DNA from: Balanoglossus misakiensis
Taxonomy: Eukaryota > Hemichordata
Direction: 5' to 3'
NCBI GenBank assembly: GCA_040954595.2
Contig: CM082585.2
Coordinates: 10,664,001-10,728,000 of the forward strand
DNA: 64,000 bases
Part shown: in pieces, positions 37,180 to 57,835 of the stretch
Numbering within the stretch: the stretch's first letter is position 1
Layout of the letters: every line of letters begins with the position of its first letter
The notes under the pieces: model-generated
Database searches by the model: none
The model's input: only the letters and a program-made list of their open reading frames with translations
Told to the model about the DNA's origin: nothing
Program-made: the position numbers and the translations under genes

Positions 37180-38504
37180 ATGACAGAGAGACTGTTTGTA
37201 GATATGCCTGCGTATAAATCAGAATGTGTAAAAAGCTCAAATTTCGTTAGGTCAAGTTTCTGTATATTGGAGATAGTTTACTTCATTTGCCTGACATGAA
37301 TTCCTAGCAGTGCCTAAAAGTTTCAAAAATATTGCTTACAAGTGTACTTATGGAAGGGACTACCCAGAGGTAGTGCACAATTATCACATTCCATAGTAAG
37401 AGGCGAAGTTCAGTCTGGATGATTTTTACCCTATGTGCTAGCTTTGGGATCAGTTATTCAGGAAAACCAATTTTGCCATATAACTCGCATGATAAATGAA
37501 CGAAAAAAGATATTGAAGATGCTTTATAGGACTTCCCCAACATAATATATCCAATACTGGAATGTTGAGTGGGTTTCATCATACACTAAATCAAGTAATG
37601 AGATAATATATTCAACCATACCAGTACATGTATATCATTCAGCTTTGATATTTTCTTATAAAAATCACATATGCATTGGAAGACAGGAAATGTCCTGTTT
37701 TGGCTGAATATGTAACCAGTATTATCCATTCTACATTTATGAGTGTTTTAGTCCTGCCAAAAAGCCCAGACGTCCCACAATTTTATATTACCGTATTTAC
37801 ACAGTTTTGTACAATACTCTAACTGGTCACTTTATGTATGGTCTCTGTGTGTACGTGTTGTCTACTCTAGACCCGTCGTTGAGGACGCTCCCCGGCTGTA
37901 TCAGTCTGTGGTTCAGTGGCAAAGTTGATGGTGCAAATATGAAACTCATTTGGTCTGAAACATTCTAGTTTACTGAAATTGTTTTCAATCATGGTAATTT
38001 ATTTTTATACAATTTTGATAAAAGAAAGGATAGTCATGGTAATCAGAGATTATGGATACATTTTTACCACAGACTTTAATAGTAGACAGATCATTCTTGA
38101 AATAGTATGTTTAATTTTTGTTTGATATAATTTTTTTATACTAAAAATATGTTTTTACAGCCTAGATATATTCTGTAGCACGAGATAATAAAATTTACAA
38201 CCATGGAAAGTTATTTAGATTATACTGATATATTAAAATGTTACTTATGCTTATTGTACACACTAAACGTTCCAGGTTGAAGTTTGCCTTTCAGCTATTA
38301 TTCAGAAGAGACATTGTATGCAATTTTAATCTCTGCTTTTATAATCATGTCAGATGTGATTGATTCATGTATGCCATGTACATGTGGATATCTGTAAACA
38401 GATTATTTTTCTATAAAGGAAAATTGAACAGCTAAACTGGGTGTGTTTTTATTCCGAAGTGTGTGAAGGCATATACAACCAAAAATGAATGAGAGTTCAT
38501 TTGA

Positions 38505-38510
38505 AATAAA
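38505..38510 (+). terminator. Candidate poly(A) signal of SHIP
   Basis: AATAAA lies about 1.33 kb after the SHIP stop codon. An earlier AATAAA at 38187-38192 is an alternative that would give a shorter 3' UTR. Confidence 0.5.
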
Positions 38511-38561
38511 TATACACAGAACACTACAGGTACACTTATTATCGTTGAAAAAAAACATGAC

Positions 38562-38567
38562 TTTATT
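38562..38567 (-). terminator. Candidate poly(A) signal of MED11
   Basis: TTTATT on the plus strand reads AATAAA on the minus strand, about 80 nt after the MED11 stop codon. It lies about 50 nt from the opposing SHIP hexamer. Confidence 0.6.
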
Positions 38568-38645
38568 CAAAGTTATCAAATATATCCTTTATACAAAATA
38601 AGTGGACAAGCAGTTTCTGTCCACCAAATACAAAATCTCTTGATA

Positions 38646-39369
38646 TCAAAGCGACTGGGGCAGTGAGCAGACTTTGGCAAGTTCATGCAGTCTTGTTTTA
38701 GCATGGTCCAATCTATGTATAGCCATTCTAGCATCTTTTTGGGCAGAGTAACTGGATCCTTCATGGGGATGTCCCGTAGAAACTTGCGTCAAGTAATTAA
38801 TCTGTTTGGTCAGTCCATTTTCTACAGTCTCTAGAGACTTCAGAAACATTTTTGTGTGGTGTTCCACGATCTTCTCATTAGGTTTGTCCTTTGATAATTC
38901 TTGAAGTGCTTGGCCTGCGAAAATGAAAAGAAATGGTACTTTTACAGGAAAGTTTACTACAACTGTAATATCTGTGTATTGTAGTGTTGATTGTTTTGTT
39001 TGGATAACTGTTTTTTACTGTTAGTACATTGGGAAAACAGTGTTCATCTGATCTTTAACACATACATTACAGTGGGAGTACCAATATAAAGACATGTAAT
39101 GCAAAGTTGGGTCAAAGGTCACTCTGCTCGATACGCGACATCCATGTGCTACAACACTAGTAATATATTTCACAATTTTTATTTTTTATTGTAAAAGCTT
39201 GTTAAGCATATTACGCGTTATTTTAATCCAGGGTCACTTGCATTAATTTCAGTGTGTGATCCATGCTAAGAGAAAGAAACATACCTGCACTGCGTAGAAT
39301 AATCGCAATTTCCTTTTCTATATTTTCCAGTTGTTGTAAACGCTCAGTCACCCCCGATGAAGTCGCCAT
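38646..39369 (-). CDS. MED11: Mediator complex subunit 11
   Basis: MED11 is a small head-module subunit of Mediator, partner of MED22, which bridges activators and RNA polymerase II. Coding exons in transcript order from the chosen start: 39285-39369 and 38646-38914, giving 117 aa, the same length as I recall for human MED11. Family blocks are RLQQLENIEKEIAIILRSAG, LTQVSTGHPHEGSSYSAQKD and MAIHRLDHAKTRLHELAKVC. The start chosen (MATSSGVTERLQ) aligns with the vertebrate start. An upstream exon (39492-39564, with an ATG at 39564) could be spliced in frame and add 34 residues (MASRDDSELIDICRSKGN...). I treat that as 5' UTR or an alternative extension. Confidence 0.93.
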
Positions 39370-41199
39370 CTTGGACAGCTTTGCAACATCTGGGTCACCT
39401 GATACCAAGGGAACAGAAAACGACATTATGGTGTAAATTTCGGTGAAAATTGTAAAATGCTTACAGGAAAAGCTACTAACAGAGTAACTACCTTGTGAAA
39501 AGAAGAATACGTTTCCCTTCGACCGGCAAATGTCGATCAATTCGGAGTCATCACGCGAAGCCATACCATTCTCACGGCTTAGCGCTGTTGTCGATAAATG
39601 TTGTCAAAGGGCCACGAGTGACATTATAGTGATTAGATTACAATGAAGTGCGTGGAGGGATAGATAGAATATGCGTGTGTCTAATTTTGATTGTTTTGCC
39701 ATTCTTTGGCGTATTGTTCAATTTCAGTGGAAACTATTGTCTAAGTTATATAGCACAATGGTGGAAATGTAGTCCTAAATGATAATTAAAATGTGTTCGC
39801 AAGTCTTTTCCAGCTTTGTGTTGGTCCCGACCCGCCCTAGAAATAATGGTATCAGCGTACGTGATATTTACCTTAATCCAATCACATGAGGTGTTTCATA
39901 TCACCCTTAGAGAACGCACTTAGCAATCGAGAAGGAACCAATCACGTTACGCTTTATAAACAACCTCTGAATTATGCTACATGGTTCAAAAATCGGAAGT
40001 GGTTCCGAGTCCCAAGCAGCCGTCGCGGCAAGGTTGGTAATTTTTGTAGCCAAAATTGGACGGAGTCGCAAGGAGTACAACACCGCAGGTAAGGTGTATA
40101 ATATATGTACCTGTTACCAATATGTCTATCGATTTTTGTCGTTATGAGTTGACAAATTCACGCAGAAATTGCTTTCAAAAATTGCCGTGTCAGTGCAGCT
40201 CAGCTGGCCGTCCAGTTCTGTACGGCAAATGTTTAGAATTTCTACTGCAATCACTAGTAGATTTGTTGAGAGTTTATCGTTGATTAAGACTCAACAGAGT
40301 GCCCTCGATGTTACAGTTATTTTATGTTTAACGTGGAAGGCGTGGATCGGGTTTGGTGTCAGCTGAAAGTGAAGTCAGAAGCCTTGCTCGCGACTCTCAC
40401 AGCAGTCTAGGGAAAACTCGAACGGGACGCGCCATAGGATAGGAAGAAAGTCCCGAATACGAAAGGGCTGGCTCTCCTTACCGTCAGTTTGTGATTCCAT
40501 ATGTTTTATTGAAGCCACTTCCACCAGATTCCAATCACAAATTATGAAACAAACTAGAAAGTAACACATAATGTTCGAATTTCGTCATTTTCGCGTGTTT
40601 ACTATTGTCTGCATACGTAATAGGCGGAATGTAAAAGCCCAGAATATATTATGCAAATTAGATTAATAATGGTACCCTTTGCCCTCTTCTAACATAAATG
40701 GTATGAATTATATCTGTCAACTGCAGTTCATGTTTACAATACAACACGCCCATTTTGTGAAATACCGCCGGTTATCTGTGTGGTAGTGGGCCGTTCGACA
40801 ACAACATGTTTGACATACATATAACTACTTGTAGTTCAGTTGTCCCAGAAGAATTGTTGCCAGTTTTCGGCCTTGGAAGGACCATGGATGTTTGCGTGTG
40901 TTGATAGTTGACTAAGTTGTACATACGCAACCACTGACATGTATAGCTGAACACAAGCATGTAATTTCTGTTCATCGACATGCCACTATCGCATTATTGA
41001 GTATTTATGGCTAGATATTTATAAATATTAATAGATCATATTTGATGTCATGGAAACTGCAGATTTTATTCCAGGCGGACATATAATGGTTGATTTAAAC
41101 AGTTTCACCCATTGCAACGTTATTTCCGGGTGTTTAACCCTTGAATTTTAGTTACAGCATTTAATCTGGTTATATTTTCTTAGGGTGTGTTGGTTCAGA
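39370..41199. promoter_or_regulatory. Head-to-head promoter region of MED11 and SAP130
   Basis: This holds the MED11 upstream exon (39492-39564) and, on the plus strand, a likely non-coding first exon of SAP130 ending at 40088 with the donor CAG|GTAAGG. It also holds the following intron, up to an acceptor at 41183. The rest is AT-rich without a coding frame that I trust. Confidence 0.55.
40010..40088 (+). other. Probable 5' UTR exon of SAP130
   Basis: A GC-richer stretch ends at a consensus donor (CCGCAG|GTAAGG). The next good plus-strand acceptor is the one just before the SAP130 start codon. The left limit is a guess. Confidence 0.4.
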
Positions 41200-44100
41200 A
41201 TGAGTAGCCATGGATTCCATCCGGGAAGTGGTGGTGCCGGTGAAGAGCGGAAAGATGAAGGTCAGAGGTCAGGTCAGCAACAAGAAGAAGCGAAATCAGA
41301 ATCTATTGTGAGGTCTGCCACACAACAGCAGCCAGTACCAGTACCTCGGCCACCCCCTCATCCAGTTCAAACCCAATTAAATCAAGCACAGTCTCTCTTA
41401 AGAAACCCGGGGCAACCTGTTGCTCCTCCGGTAATGCCATCACAGCCCCCAACAGAGACAGTGAAACCTTATGTTGACACACTAGCGAAGGTAAATATCT
41501 TTGCTATGTTCTACAATGTGGTTGTTAATTTTGTGCCAGACTCAATATAGGGTTGTAACTTGTATACTCCTATAACATGTGCATATCATAAATTTTAATG
41601 TTCAGGAATTAAAATTTAAAATCTTGATCTTTCTTTTGAACAATACAAAAGTCGTCGACAATGTTTACAACAAGACCACTTGCACCTGCACCAGCTCCAA
41701 CTATTAGCGCAGTGCCCAAGATAACAGCCGGACATGTGACTGTGATGGAAACGAGCATACCTTCTGTGACTGGATTGCCTGCACAGCAAGTCACGGCCAT
41801 CACCACTGCGTTGTCCCTGCCAACACCATCAACCATTCATCTAGCGAGTATGATGAAAGGAATCCAGGCGCCATCGACGCAAGTGCCAAATCATCCATAT
41901 CCATCACATGTGCCAAGAGGTAAGATCTCTCTGCTACAGGCATACAATATAGTGTTGTAACAAACTGACCTTACAACATTATGTTTTGCTGTTAAGTTGT
42001 ACTCATTCATAGCCACTACAACCTCGTTTTTTTGTGTGGTAGGGTATTTACAACAAGGGTGTGTTAGAGATAATTTTGCCCCAGGGTACTGAATCCAAAG
42101 TCAGGCATGTGGTCAGAGATTAGCTGGAATGAATACCCAGTATAATGAGATGCTTTCACTTGCATTACAGTGGTTAATCTCACCTTGCTACCTTCACTCC
42201 AGGGTCTTCAATCCCCAGCTAATTCCACCCAGAGTAAGTCCTTTCCTTTCTGTCATCAAAGTGAAAATCAACCTGGAGCAAGCGACAGTAGAGGGTTCTG
42301 TGTTGAGGTATAATAGATACTGTCTCAGACTTTTGTATATCTTTTTTTCATGTTCACAGGCATAGCAGCAGCGGCGGCCATATCCATACCGAAAGCCGGT
42401 GCAACTACAGCTATCCTAAGACCACACACTCAGACTATAGGGGGCGCCACTGGATCAACCACAACAGTACAGTCTGTCTTGTCAGCTCCCATCATTCCCC
42501 ATTTCCAGGTATGTCATACATCTCTCCTCAAGTATACACCAGAGTTTGGCAGTGTTCTCCCAAAAAAATTCTGATAGAGTAGTGGCTAAATTGTATCTAT
42601 CTATGGTACTGACACATTGTTGTTTGTAATTGTAGCATACACAGAGGTATTCCCCAGCACCGGTTCCTGTATCAACTACGATTCATTCTTGTAGTGCCCA
42701 GGGAATCTCCAGGAGTTCCTCACCAGCGGTTACCACGGCAGCAGCACAATCAGAAATCCATAGGTAACCAATAACCTTATTCACAGAGAAACATTCTGTA
42801 GTATGTTTTACCATAGAAAACAATGTGTTTGGACTGAACCAAGGTAATAATAGGGTTATTACAAGCTAATGATGTGTTTCTATTTGCAGGTCAACCCATC
42901 ACTTGCCTCCAACACTTGGGATGAGTCTCCAACCTCGACCACTGCCAACACCTCAACCACAACCACACTTACAACCACAAACACAACACCAAGCACTCGC
43001 ACAGGTACCTACGCTGTTACAGTCACAAAGCCAGACCCCACCACAAGTCACACACACCCCTCCAATACAGTTACCCAGTCCAACCCAGTTCGTGCCGCCC
43101 ATACGCCAACAACTGCAACCGGATCTGGCACTTAGGACTATTCCATTATCTCAGCATATGCCCAAGTATGTCCCCTCGGTCACGCTACCTGGGAATATCC
43201 CCAAACCCATCATTTCTGCCACGCCCAACGTAACAAGCATGCCTACAACACAACCCCCTCAGCAGACAGTTGTTACAGTGCCAGTGGTCAGTTCAGTATC
43301 AACAACATCAGGCCCGCCTCATACTATGTCCGTCACTTCGATGCCGTCTGTTCTGACGTCAGCCCCGATACAACTAGGTAAGTCATAGTTTTCCTATAGT
43401 TTTCCTGCCTTTTTGTGCACAATCTCCAGAAATGCAGAACAGTGTCTACCAAGAACAGGTAGATTTTCACAGGGCATTTCATGGTCTATCACAGGATATA
43501 ATCCTTGCAAATCATTTTTGACACAGGTTCCATGTTGGCAGCTGTGAGGACTACCCCTGCAATATCCGCAGGCAATGTTACAAGTGCACAGTCAACAACG
43601 CAGTCTACTCCGGCCACTGCACAAAGCATACCTGTTGGTAAGTTTTCTTGTTCTTATTTTTTGCCCATTGCCTGTCCATGATTTTTTTCCAAGCTCAGAA
43701 GACTTTAAGTTTTAAAGCTCCACTTTTTGTAATTTTGGACTATGTTTCAGTAACACAAGTCAATACTGAAGTGCCAATTGTTTTTATATCTGCAGCGAAA
43801 GTGTATCCACGTCAGCAGCTGCCTCATTCACCGCGGTCACAGCCAGAGTATGAAGCCCATCAACCAAGCAGTATATATTTGCCATTAGCAGCCACGCATC
43901 GCGGTTCCCCCAATCCTGTAGCTGCAGCTGCTGCGTCGGTAGCTGCAGCAGTCAGTCTTGCCCAGACAGCTGCGTCAACAGACAGTAGATCTGAGCGGCC
44001 GATACAGGCTTTGCCGCAAACGGCGCCGTATCCTGGAATACCCTACTACTACCATCATGATCCTACAGCTTTGGGTAAGTTGGTGATGCATAAAAAGAGG

Positions 44101-47100
44101 GATGGTCTACAGCATAACTGTAATTTGTAAATAAAGATTTTGATGATCATATACCTAGCTGCTGTGGTACTGGTATCTCTCCATATTTGCTGAATTCTGA
44201 CACTGTTGGAGTATTGAATTGTTCGTTGAATGTATTGTTTTTGGTTTTCATTACAGCATCGTACCACGCAATGAGTCCTTACGCGTTGACATCAATAGCT
44301 GCTGGTGCAGTCAGACCAAGTAAGTCGACTTTGTCTTTCCTCACCTGTAGAAACTGGTTCAAACCAGTTTGACACGTGTGCTTGGAAAAAATATATATTT
44401 GGTGTTAATCTTTTGCTTGGTGTTCTTCTTTGCATGTAATGTTGCATCCATTACAGTTTAAATTTTTTTGGTCGTCTATATACATGATAAAATTTTAATC
44501 AAAGAGAAATTTGGCATACTATGAACTATGATGTTATATACTACAGACTGAATAGTGATCTATGAACACGGGGGTTAATGTCTCAATTTTTTTGTATGAT
44601 GCATGTCCACAACACAGAAATAGGGCATCCCACTTGTAGCAGAATTGTTTGTGTGCATTTTGTTGTGTAACACTTTTCTGGTTTACTGTGTGGTGAATTA
44701 ACACTTTGCACTCCACTTTCCTCTTCTCTCTCTCTCTCTCTCTCAATTGCATGGGTAGTTGGTTTCAACCCCCTACCTGTTTCTTCAGCTCCCCAAGGTA
44801 CACAGAACATGGCTGCAGCAGCTGTGGCTGCGGCCGCCCATGCAGCAACGGTGGGTGCAGCGCCCGTACGCATCGGTCCTATGAACTTGATGCCAGTAGA
44901 TCAAAGGCACTGTATGGCTACAGTTCCAGGAACTGCAACAACTGCCACCACCAGTGAAGGTGGGCATTTGACATTTTGATGACCCTTTTTGTAATTGTCA
45001 TTTTTTGTTCCTTTTTGTTTCTTGAATATGGCAATTACCTGGAAAGTAACATGTCTGCACTGCACACCCTTTCCCTTATCCCTTACATGTTACAAAAAAC
45101 TCAATAGCCTAGACATCCCTCAAACATTTGTGTTTGTTTCTTTGGTTTCACTGAATTGTTTTTTCTGTTCATTGCAGCAATGGACACAAGCGTCACAGCC
45201 ACCAGCATGTATCCATCGGGTGTTTTGGCCAGTGCAAACACAACAGCTGGTAACCTCCCGAACCCAAGTGCTTCACCAAGACCAAGTATTCTCAGAAAGA
45301 GAACCAATGAGGGGTAAGTACACACAGATTTTATTTAGAGAACTGAACATAGGCAACTGCTATAGTTTAACTGTTGCAGTAGAAAGTTAAACGGTATTTT
45401 ATATTGTACATTGTGCTTGCCAGTGGTTTTTGTACCCTTCAGTCACATGTTGTATTTCAAATGCTGACATGTTTTCCTTTTGTGGCGGCAGAGTCAGAAA
45501 ACCGGTAGTGAACACAGGTAGTCAGCCAGACAGTCCGAAGACGGACAGTTCTCAATCCACGCTATCAGCGACAAGTTCACCCAAACCAAGGTAAGATGGA
45601 AATCATTCTTTTCATGGAATGAATGATTCAGTATCTATTCGAGTGATTTGAACAGTTAGAAGGAAATTAAAACTACATATGTTGTTTCTCAAGACAGCGA
45701 ATAACTGTTTAACCACACTTGTTATTACAGTGACATTCTAAACCTCAGCCAACACAGTACTGAAATCAACATAACTGAGAACAGTACAAGTGTCCTGTCG
45801 TCTGTCGTCAACGAAATCAAAATCAAACGGGAACCTCTCACGCCCAGTCCCACTGAGGGCAGCCTTCAAATCAACACAACAGCTAGTCTTGTGCCGTCGA
45901 TTGCCAGCACAGTCGTCACGGAAACCGTTGGTGCATCTCCGAGGAAGAAGCCAAGAAAACAACAGCATGTGTAAGTCTTTTTTATGTTCCTTGTGTAATC
46001 CTTCGACCTAGAGCAATGCAATATGTACATGGTGTGACGCAAGGCACAAGAAGAGCCCTTTGTTTATATTATCTACATTCATAGTAAACTTGCCTGATGT
46101 TTTGATTTTTGTATGTGTTGCAGTGTTGCCACAGAAGACCACGATATGATGGAGAGCAATTCCACTGATGAGGCTGATGAAAATGAGCAAAAACCGCCAA
46201 AAATGTCGAAGAAATCTGATAAAACCAAAGAAGACAGCAAGAAAACTGCCAGAGGTATGAATTGTGGGATTCAAACACACCTCTTCACACAGCTTGAATC
46301 TCTTTTCTGTTTCTGTGTATAATAATTATGAATGTTCATATTTTCTGATGAACAGATGTGAAATACATCCAGTATTTGAAGAGACCGTACAAGAATTTGA
46401 TAGATTCTTACAGACAATCCTGGACTCCTGCCCACAATCACTTCCAGAAATACGGAGAAGTCAAGGTCAAAGGTCAGTAGTATGTGAATTTCCCCATAGC
46501 AAGAATAAAGAACTTGCATTTTTTAGAGTAGTAAGTTTGAGTATTGGGCAATAAAATACTGAACAGCGAATATTGAAGGCAATCAGGACTATTTGGTGTT
46601 ATTATTATTGTATGTGCTCATCCAACTTACAGTTGCATTTTTTGTGCGTTATCTGATCGACTTCTCTTTGTATAGAAGATAAGAAACCTTCAATACAAGA
46701 AATAGCTGGCCAGAAGGGTGTGGTCCAGAAAGCAAGTGGATGGAAGATACAGCATATAGCCTCCCAGCTTGACGACCTGGTAAGAAACTGCAGTTGATGT
46801 ACACAGGACAAAATCACTTGAATAATTTTGAGAGTACGAATCATTTAGTGTTTAATACAGTCACATGATTACTGACATGTGCCAATATTTTTTTTCAGGC
46901 CCATTCAGAACAGGATGTGTTTGCTAAGATGAAAGAGATCAAGGAAGGTATTGGCCCATGCAAGGAGAACTCAGTCAATTCAGATGATGAGATGTCTCAA
47001 GTTGCAGAACTTGTACAGGTAATTTTATATAATATATCCAGGGTAACATACTATTCCCAGAAAATCCTGGAACACTCCTAGAAAGTCTTTGAAGTACTGG

Positions 47101-47414
47101 AAAAAATATGCTGGAAAAATACTGTGCATTTCGTCATATTGTATGAAGTCAAACAAGAAACTGCAGTTGTTTATGTACTCCAAAAAAATTCAGAAAAATA
47201 TCTGAAAATGAAATACATTGAAACTTTATAGCCTTTTTTCTCTGCTTTCCTTCAGGGTAACATACAAAGGTGTAAACTGGCCATGGAACAGATGTCCGAG
47301 GCAAGGCACTCCATGATCAAATTACTCGACCACAAACAGAAAGTGGTCAGCCTTCTCAACAAACACACCAACAAACGCAGCTCCAAGAAGAAAAGCAGCA
47401 ACAGTAACACATAG
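41200..47414 (+). CDS. SAP130: SAP130, Sin3-HDAC complex subunit
   Basis: SAP130 belongs to the Sin3 histone-deacetylase co-repressor in the nucleus. Coding exons: 41200-41490, 41652-41919, 42360-42508, 42636-42763, 42890-43377, 43527-43637, 43796-44074, 44257-44319, 44789-44959, 45178-45313, 45492-45590, 45731-45970, 46124-46254, 46356-46472, 46676-46779, 46899-47018, 47256-47414, giving 1017 aa (human 1048). Most of the N-terminal two thirds is Pro/Thr/Gln-rich and disordered. Family blocks: AGHVTVMETSIPS, AKVYPRQQLPHSPRSQPEYE, ASPRPSILRKR and SPRKKPRKQQHV (basic, likely nuclear localisation). A C-terminal block follows (KNLIDSYRQSWTPAHNHFQK, GNIQRCKLAMEQMSEARHSM). IKIKREP fits a sumoylation consensus. 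The start MSSHGF matches the shorter vertebrate start MSSQQF. Confidence 0.94.
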
Positions 47415-49681
47415 CAGAAATGTATTATAACAGAAATCTATTAAACTAGTCAATTTTGTACGTGTATCCTATAGCGCGGTACATGTCATCAAGATTCTTT
47501 CAAGATGGAATGCTTTTTTCTTCCATCTTTACTGTATAGTTTTTAAAAAGATTCACATTTCAAAACAAGTGTACCATATTTAAATACTGTATTAAAAAGA
47601 AACGGTTTCCTGATTATTTTGATTATATTTTTTCTGTTTTTGTAGAAAGGCGTTTTTAAGAAAACTTCAAAGAAGTTTGGCCGACATGAAATCTTTCACC
47701 CCCATATCCCATTGTAATGGGCTGTACTGTGGGGTTGAACACAATGGGATTGGACCAAAGTTTTGGCGATGAAAGGGTGGATAAGTGTAAACTGTTTAGA
47801 AAGAACTTTGTAAATATTTTGTTCAGAGACAGAACTGGATTGATAATCTGAAGCAGACAAGTCGCACCCAGTTTTGATGGTCAGTAGCTGTTATAACAAG
47901 CTGTCCAACTGTGTTTGTAGGATGTTTCTATATGAAGGTTTTTTTATTAAAGTCCATTCAAATTGATTTGGTAGTCCATTGTAAGAGAGACCAAGAATGC
48001 AAGTTTTAGGTCCTGGCTATTTATGTACCGAAGATATATTCTTTTTTAAAACCTATCATTTCTGACAATACTCTACATGTATGCACTGTATATAATCTGA
48101 GATCAACTGATGAATTTTTCACTGCCTCTGAATGCTTGGTGTACAGTCCAGTTTTATCATCACACGATAGTACATGCAACATGGATGTGAACAGTTTTTA
48201 AGTTTCTCTGCTCACAGTAGGATAGTCCCTCTTTTTTTTTTTGCAGTGCTTGTAGAGTTAGACAATGTTATTTTCTGTACAAAGAAATTAAATACACAAT
48301 TTTCTATAATAGGGTGTGTGAGTGATGTTCATTTGCCTGTGGACCAATTTCATCATTAATGATTCTTTTTTCTATAACAGGTTATTCAGTGTAGTCAAAG
48401 GTCAGACTTCACCATGTAGATCAGTGGTGGTGGTGGTGGTGGTAACAGTGTAGCTGGGAATCACAGTAAGCTGCGTCTTAGTTGGGAACTGAATTTGTCA
48501 TCAGAAATATCCTATGGCAGCACCATGAAGGAAAGAGACAGTTGATATCATGGGGTAGGTTTGTGGAAGGCATCTGTCGTGTAAGAATTTAGTCCAAATC
48601 CAAATGAAATTGTTATCTCAATGAATGCAAAGAAAACAGTATCCTTTTCTTGGCACATCTCACTTATTGACTTGTGTGCATGGTTTATTGTAAGATTTTC
48701 CCTACGATCAAGCATATATCAAAAGCCTTAAAGGAAAATATTCTGGATCAAATGGCAACTGACCAAAGATATCACAACTACATATCTGCATCAAATTATG
48801 TTTTATCCTGCAAAATGCAGTTTCAAAGGCTTTTATTTGTCATTTAAATCTTGCATGTACTGATTAAAAGCACCTATGTTGGCATTTTTTGCACGTATAC
48901 AAATATTACCTTTTAATATATTCTAATAGCCACTATGATTTTCATTTGAGGACACGTAAACTATGCCATTGCTAACATTCCCGGGTACAACAACAATTTT
49001 TAAACAAATTTCTGAAGGTTTTTCTTTTGATTTAGTCGGTGCTTCCTCAGATCTTCAAAATCAACACCTATGATCATTTTTGCGAATCAAATCAGTGTGT
49101 TTAAATAAGAAAATATAGTACAGCAATATACAGCTACATTACAACTTGACAAGATGAAGCACTATGGGAAAATGAGAGACAGAGATAGAAGTACAAAGCT
49201 ATGGCATCTCTGTTTTTGTTCAGATAAGCTTTCTGCTAAGTTGCAACAACTTAAATGTTTGCATTTCTATGCAGTATAAGGGAAATTTTTTTATACATAT
49301 ATCTGCAGAGTGAAAGTAACTTTTACATACACCAACCATAAACAGTAAAGGTTCTAACAATTTCATATCTATTAAATATATCTTTCTAGGACTTCTCAAG
49401 CAGAAATGTCAGCATGCTAATTAGCACAAAATTAGCATGCAAATCTTGACACGAATATTCAGTGCTGACTCTTGATAGGTTACTGGTCCTGTGATGTCAC
49501 TAATCATATGCATGCTTTACAAACACTCTCCAACACGCATCACACTACAGATACACAACTTTATACTGCATTTTAGAATACAGTCTGTTGAAAACTGTCA
49601 AGTGGAAAGATGCAATTGCTATTATACTGTTAAAATTCAAAGTGGTGACTTTTCATGAGCTGTCTTGTATAAATAATATCT
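47415..49681. other. Tail-to-tail 3' regions of SAP130 and PCCA
   Basis: AT-rich and without convincing coding frames. On the plus strand the best SAP130 hexamer is an ATTAAA at 47946-47951. On the minus strand AATAAA for PCCA could be at 48832-48837 or 48684-48689. A small inverted-repeat element lies at 47693-47776 and a (TGG)n run at 48425-48443. Confidence 0.5.
47693..47776. repeat. Short inverted-repeat element in the SAP130 3' region
   Basis: ATCCCATTGT (47706-47715) and ACAATGGGAT (47741-47750) are perfect inverted copies. The flanks TTTCACCCCCA and TGAAAGGGTGG are roughly complementary. The outer motif resembles the end of the foldback element at 52320-52416, but the core differs. 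Confidence 0.5.

Positions 49682-57835
<8,154 letters not shown>

Larger units (their letters stand above)
37180..38645. other. Tail-to-tail 3' regions of SHIP and MED11
   Basis: Nearly all of this AT-rich stretch appears to be SHIP 3' UTR; no coding frame is convincing. The last 130 nt hold poly(A) hexamers for both strands. Confidence 0.55.

Noticed and set aside
42869-43135. Thr-rich overlapping frame in the largest SAP130 exon (before 43377)
   Set aside because: A shifted reading of the Pro/Gln-rich SAP130 frame, which is the one consistent with neighbouring exon phases.
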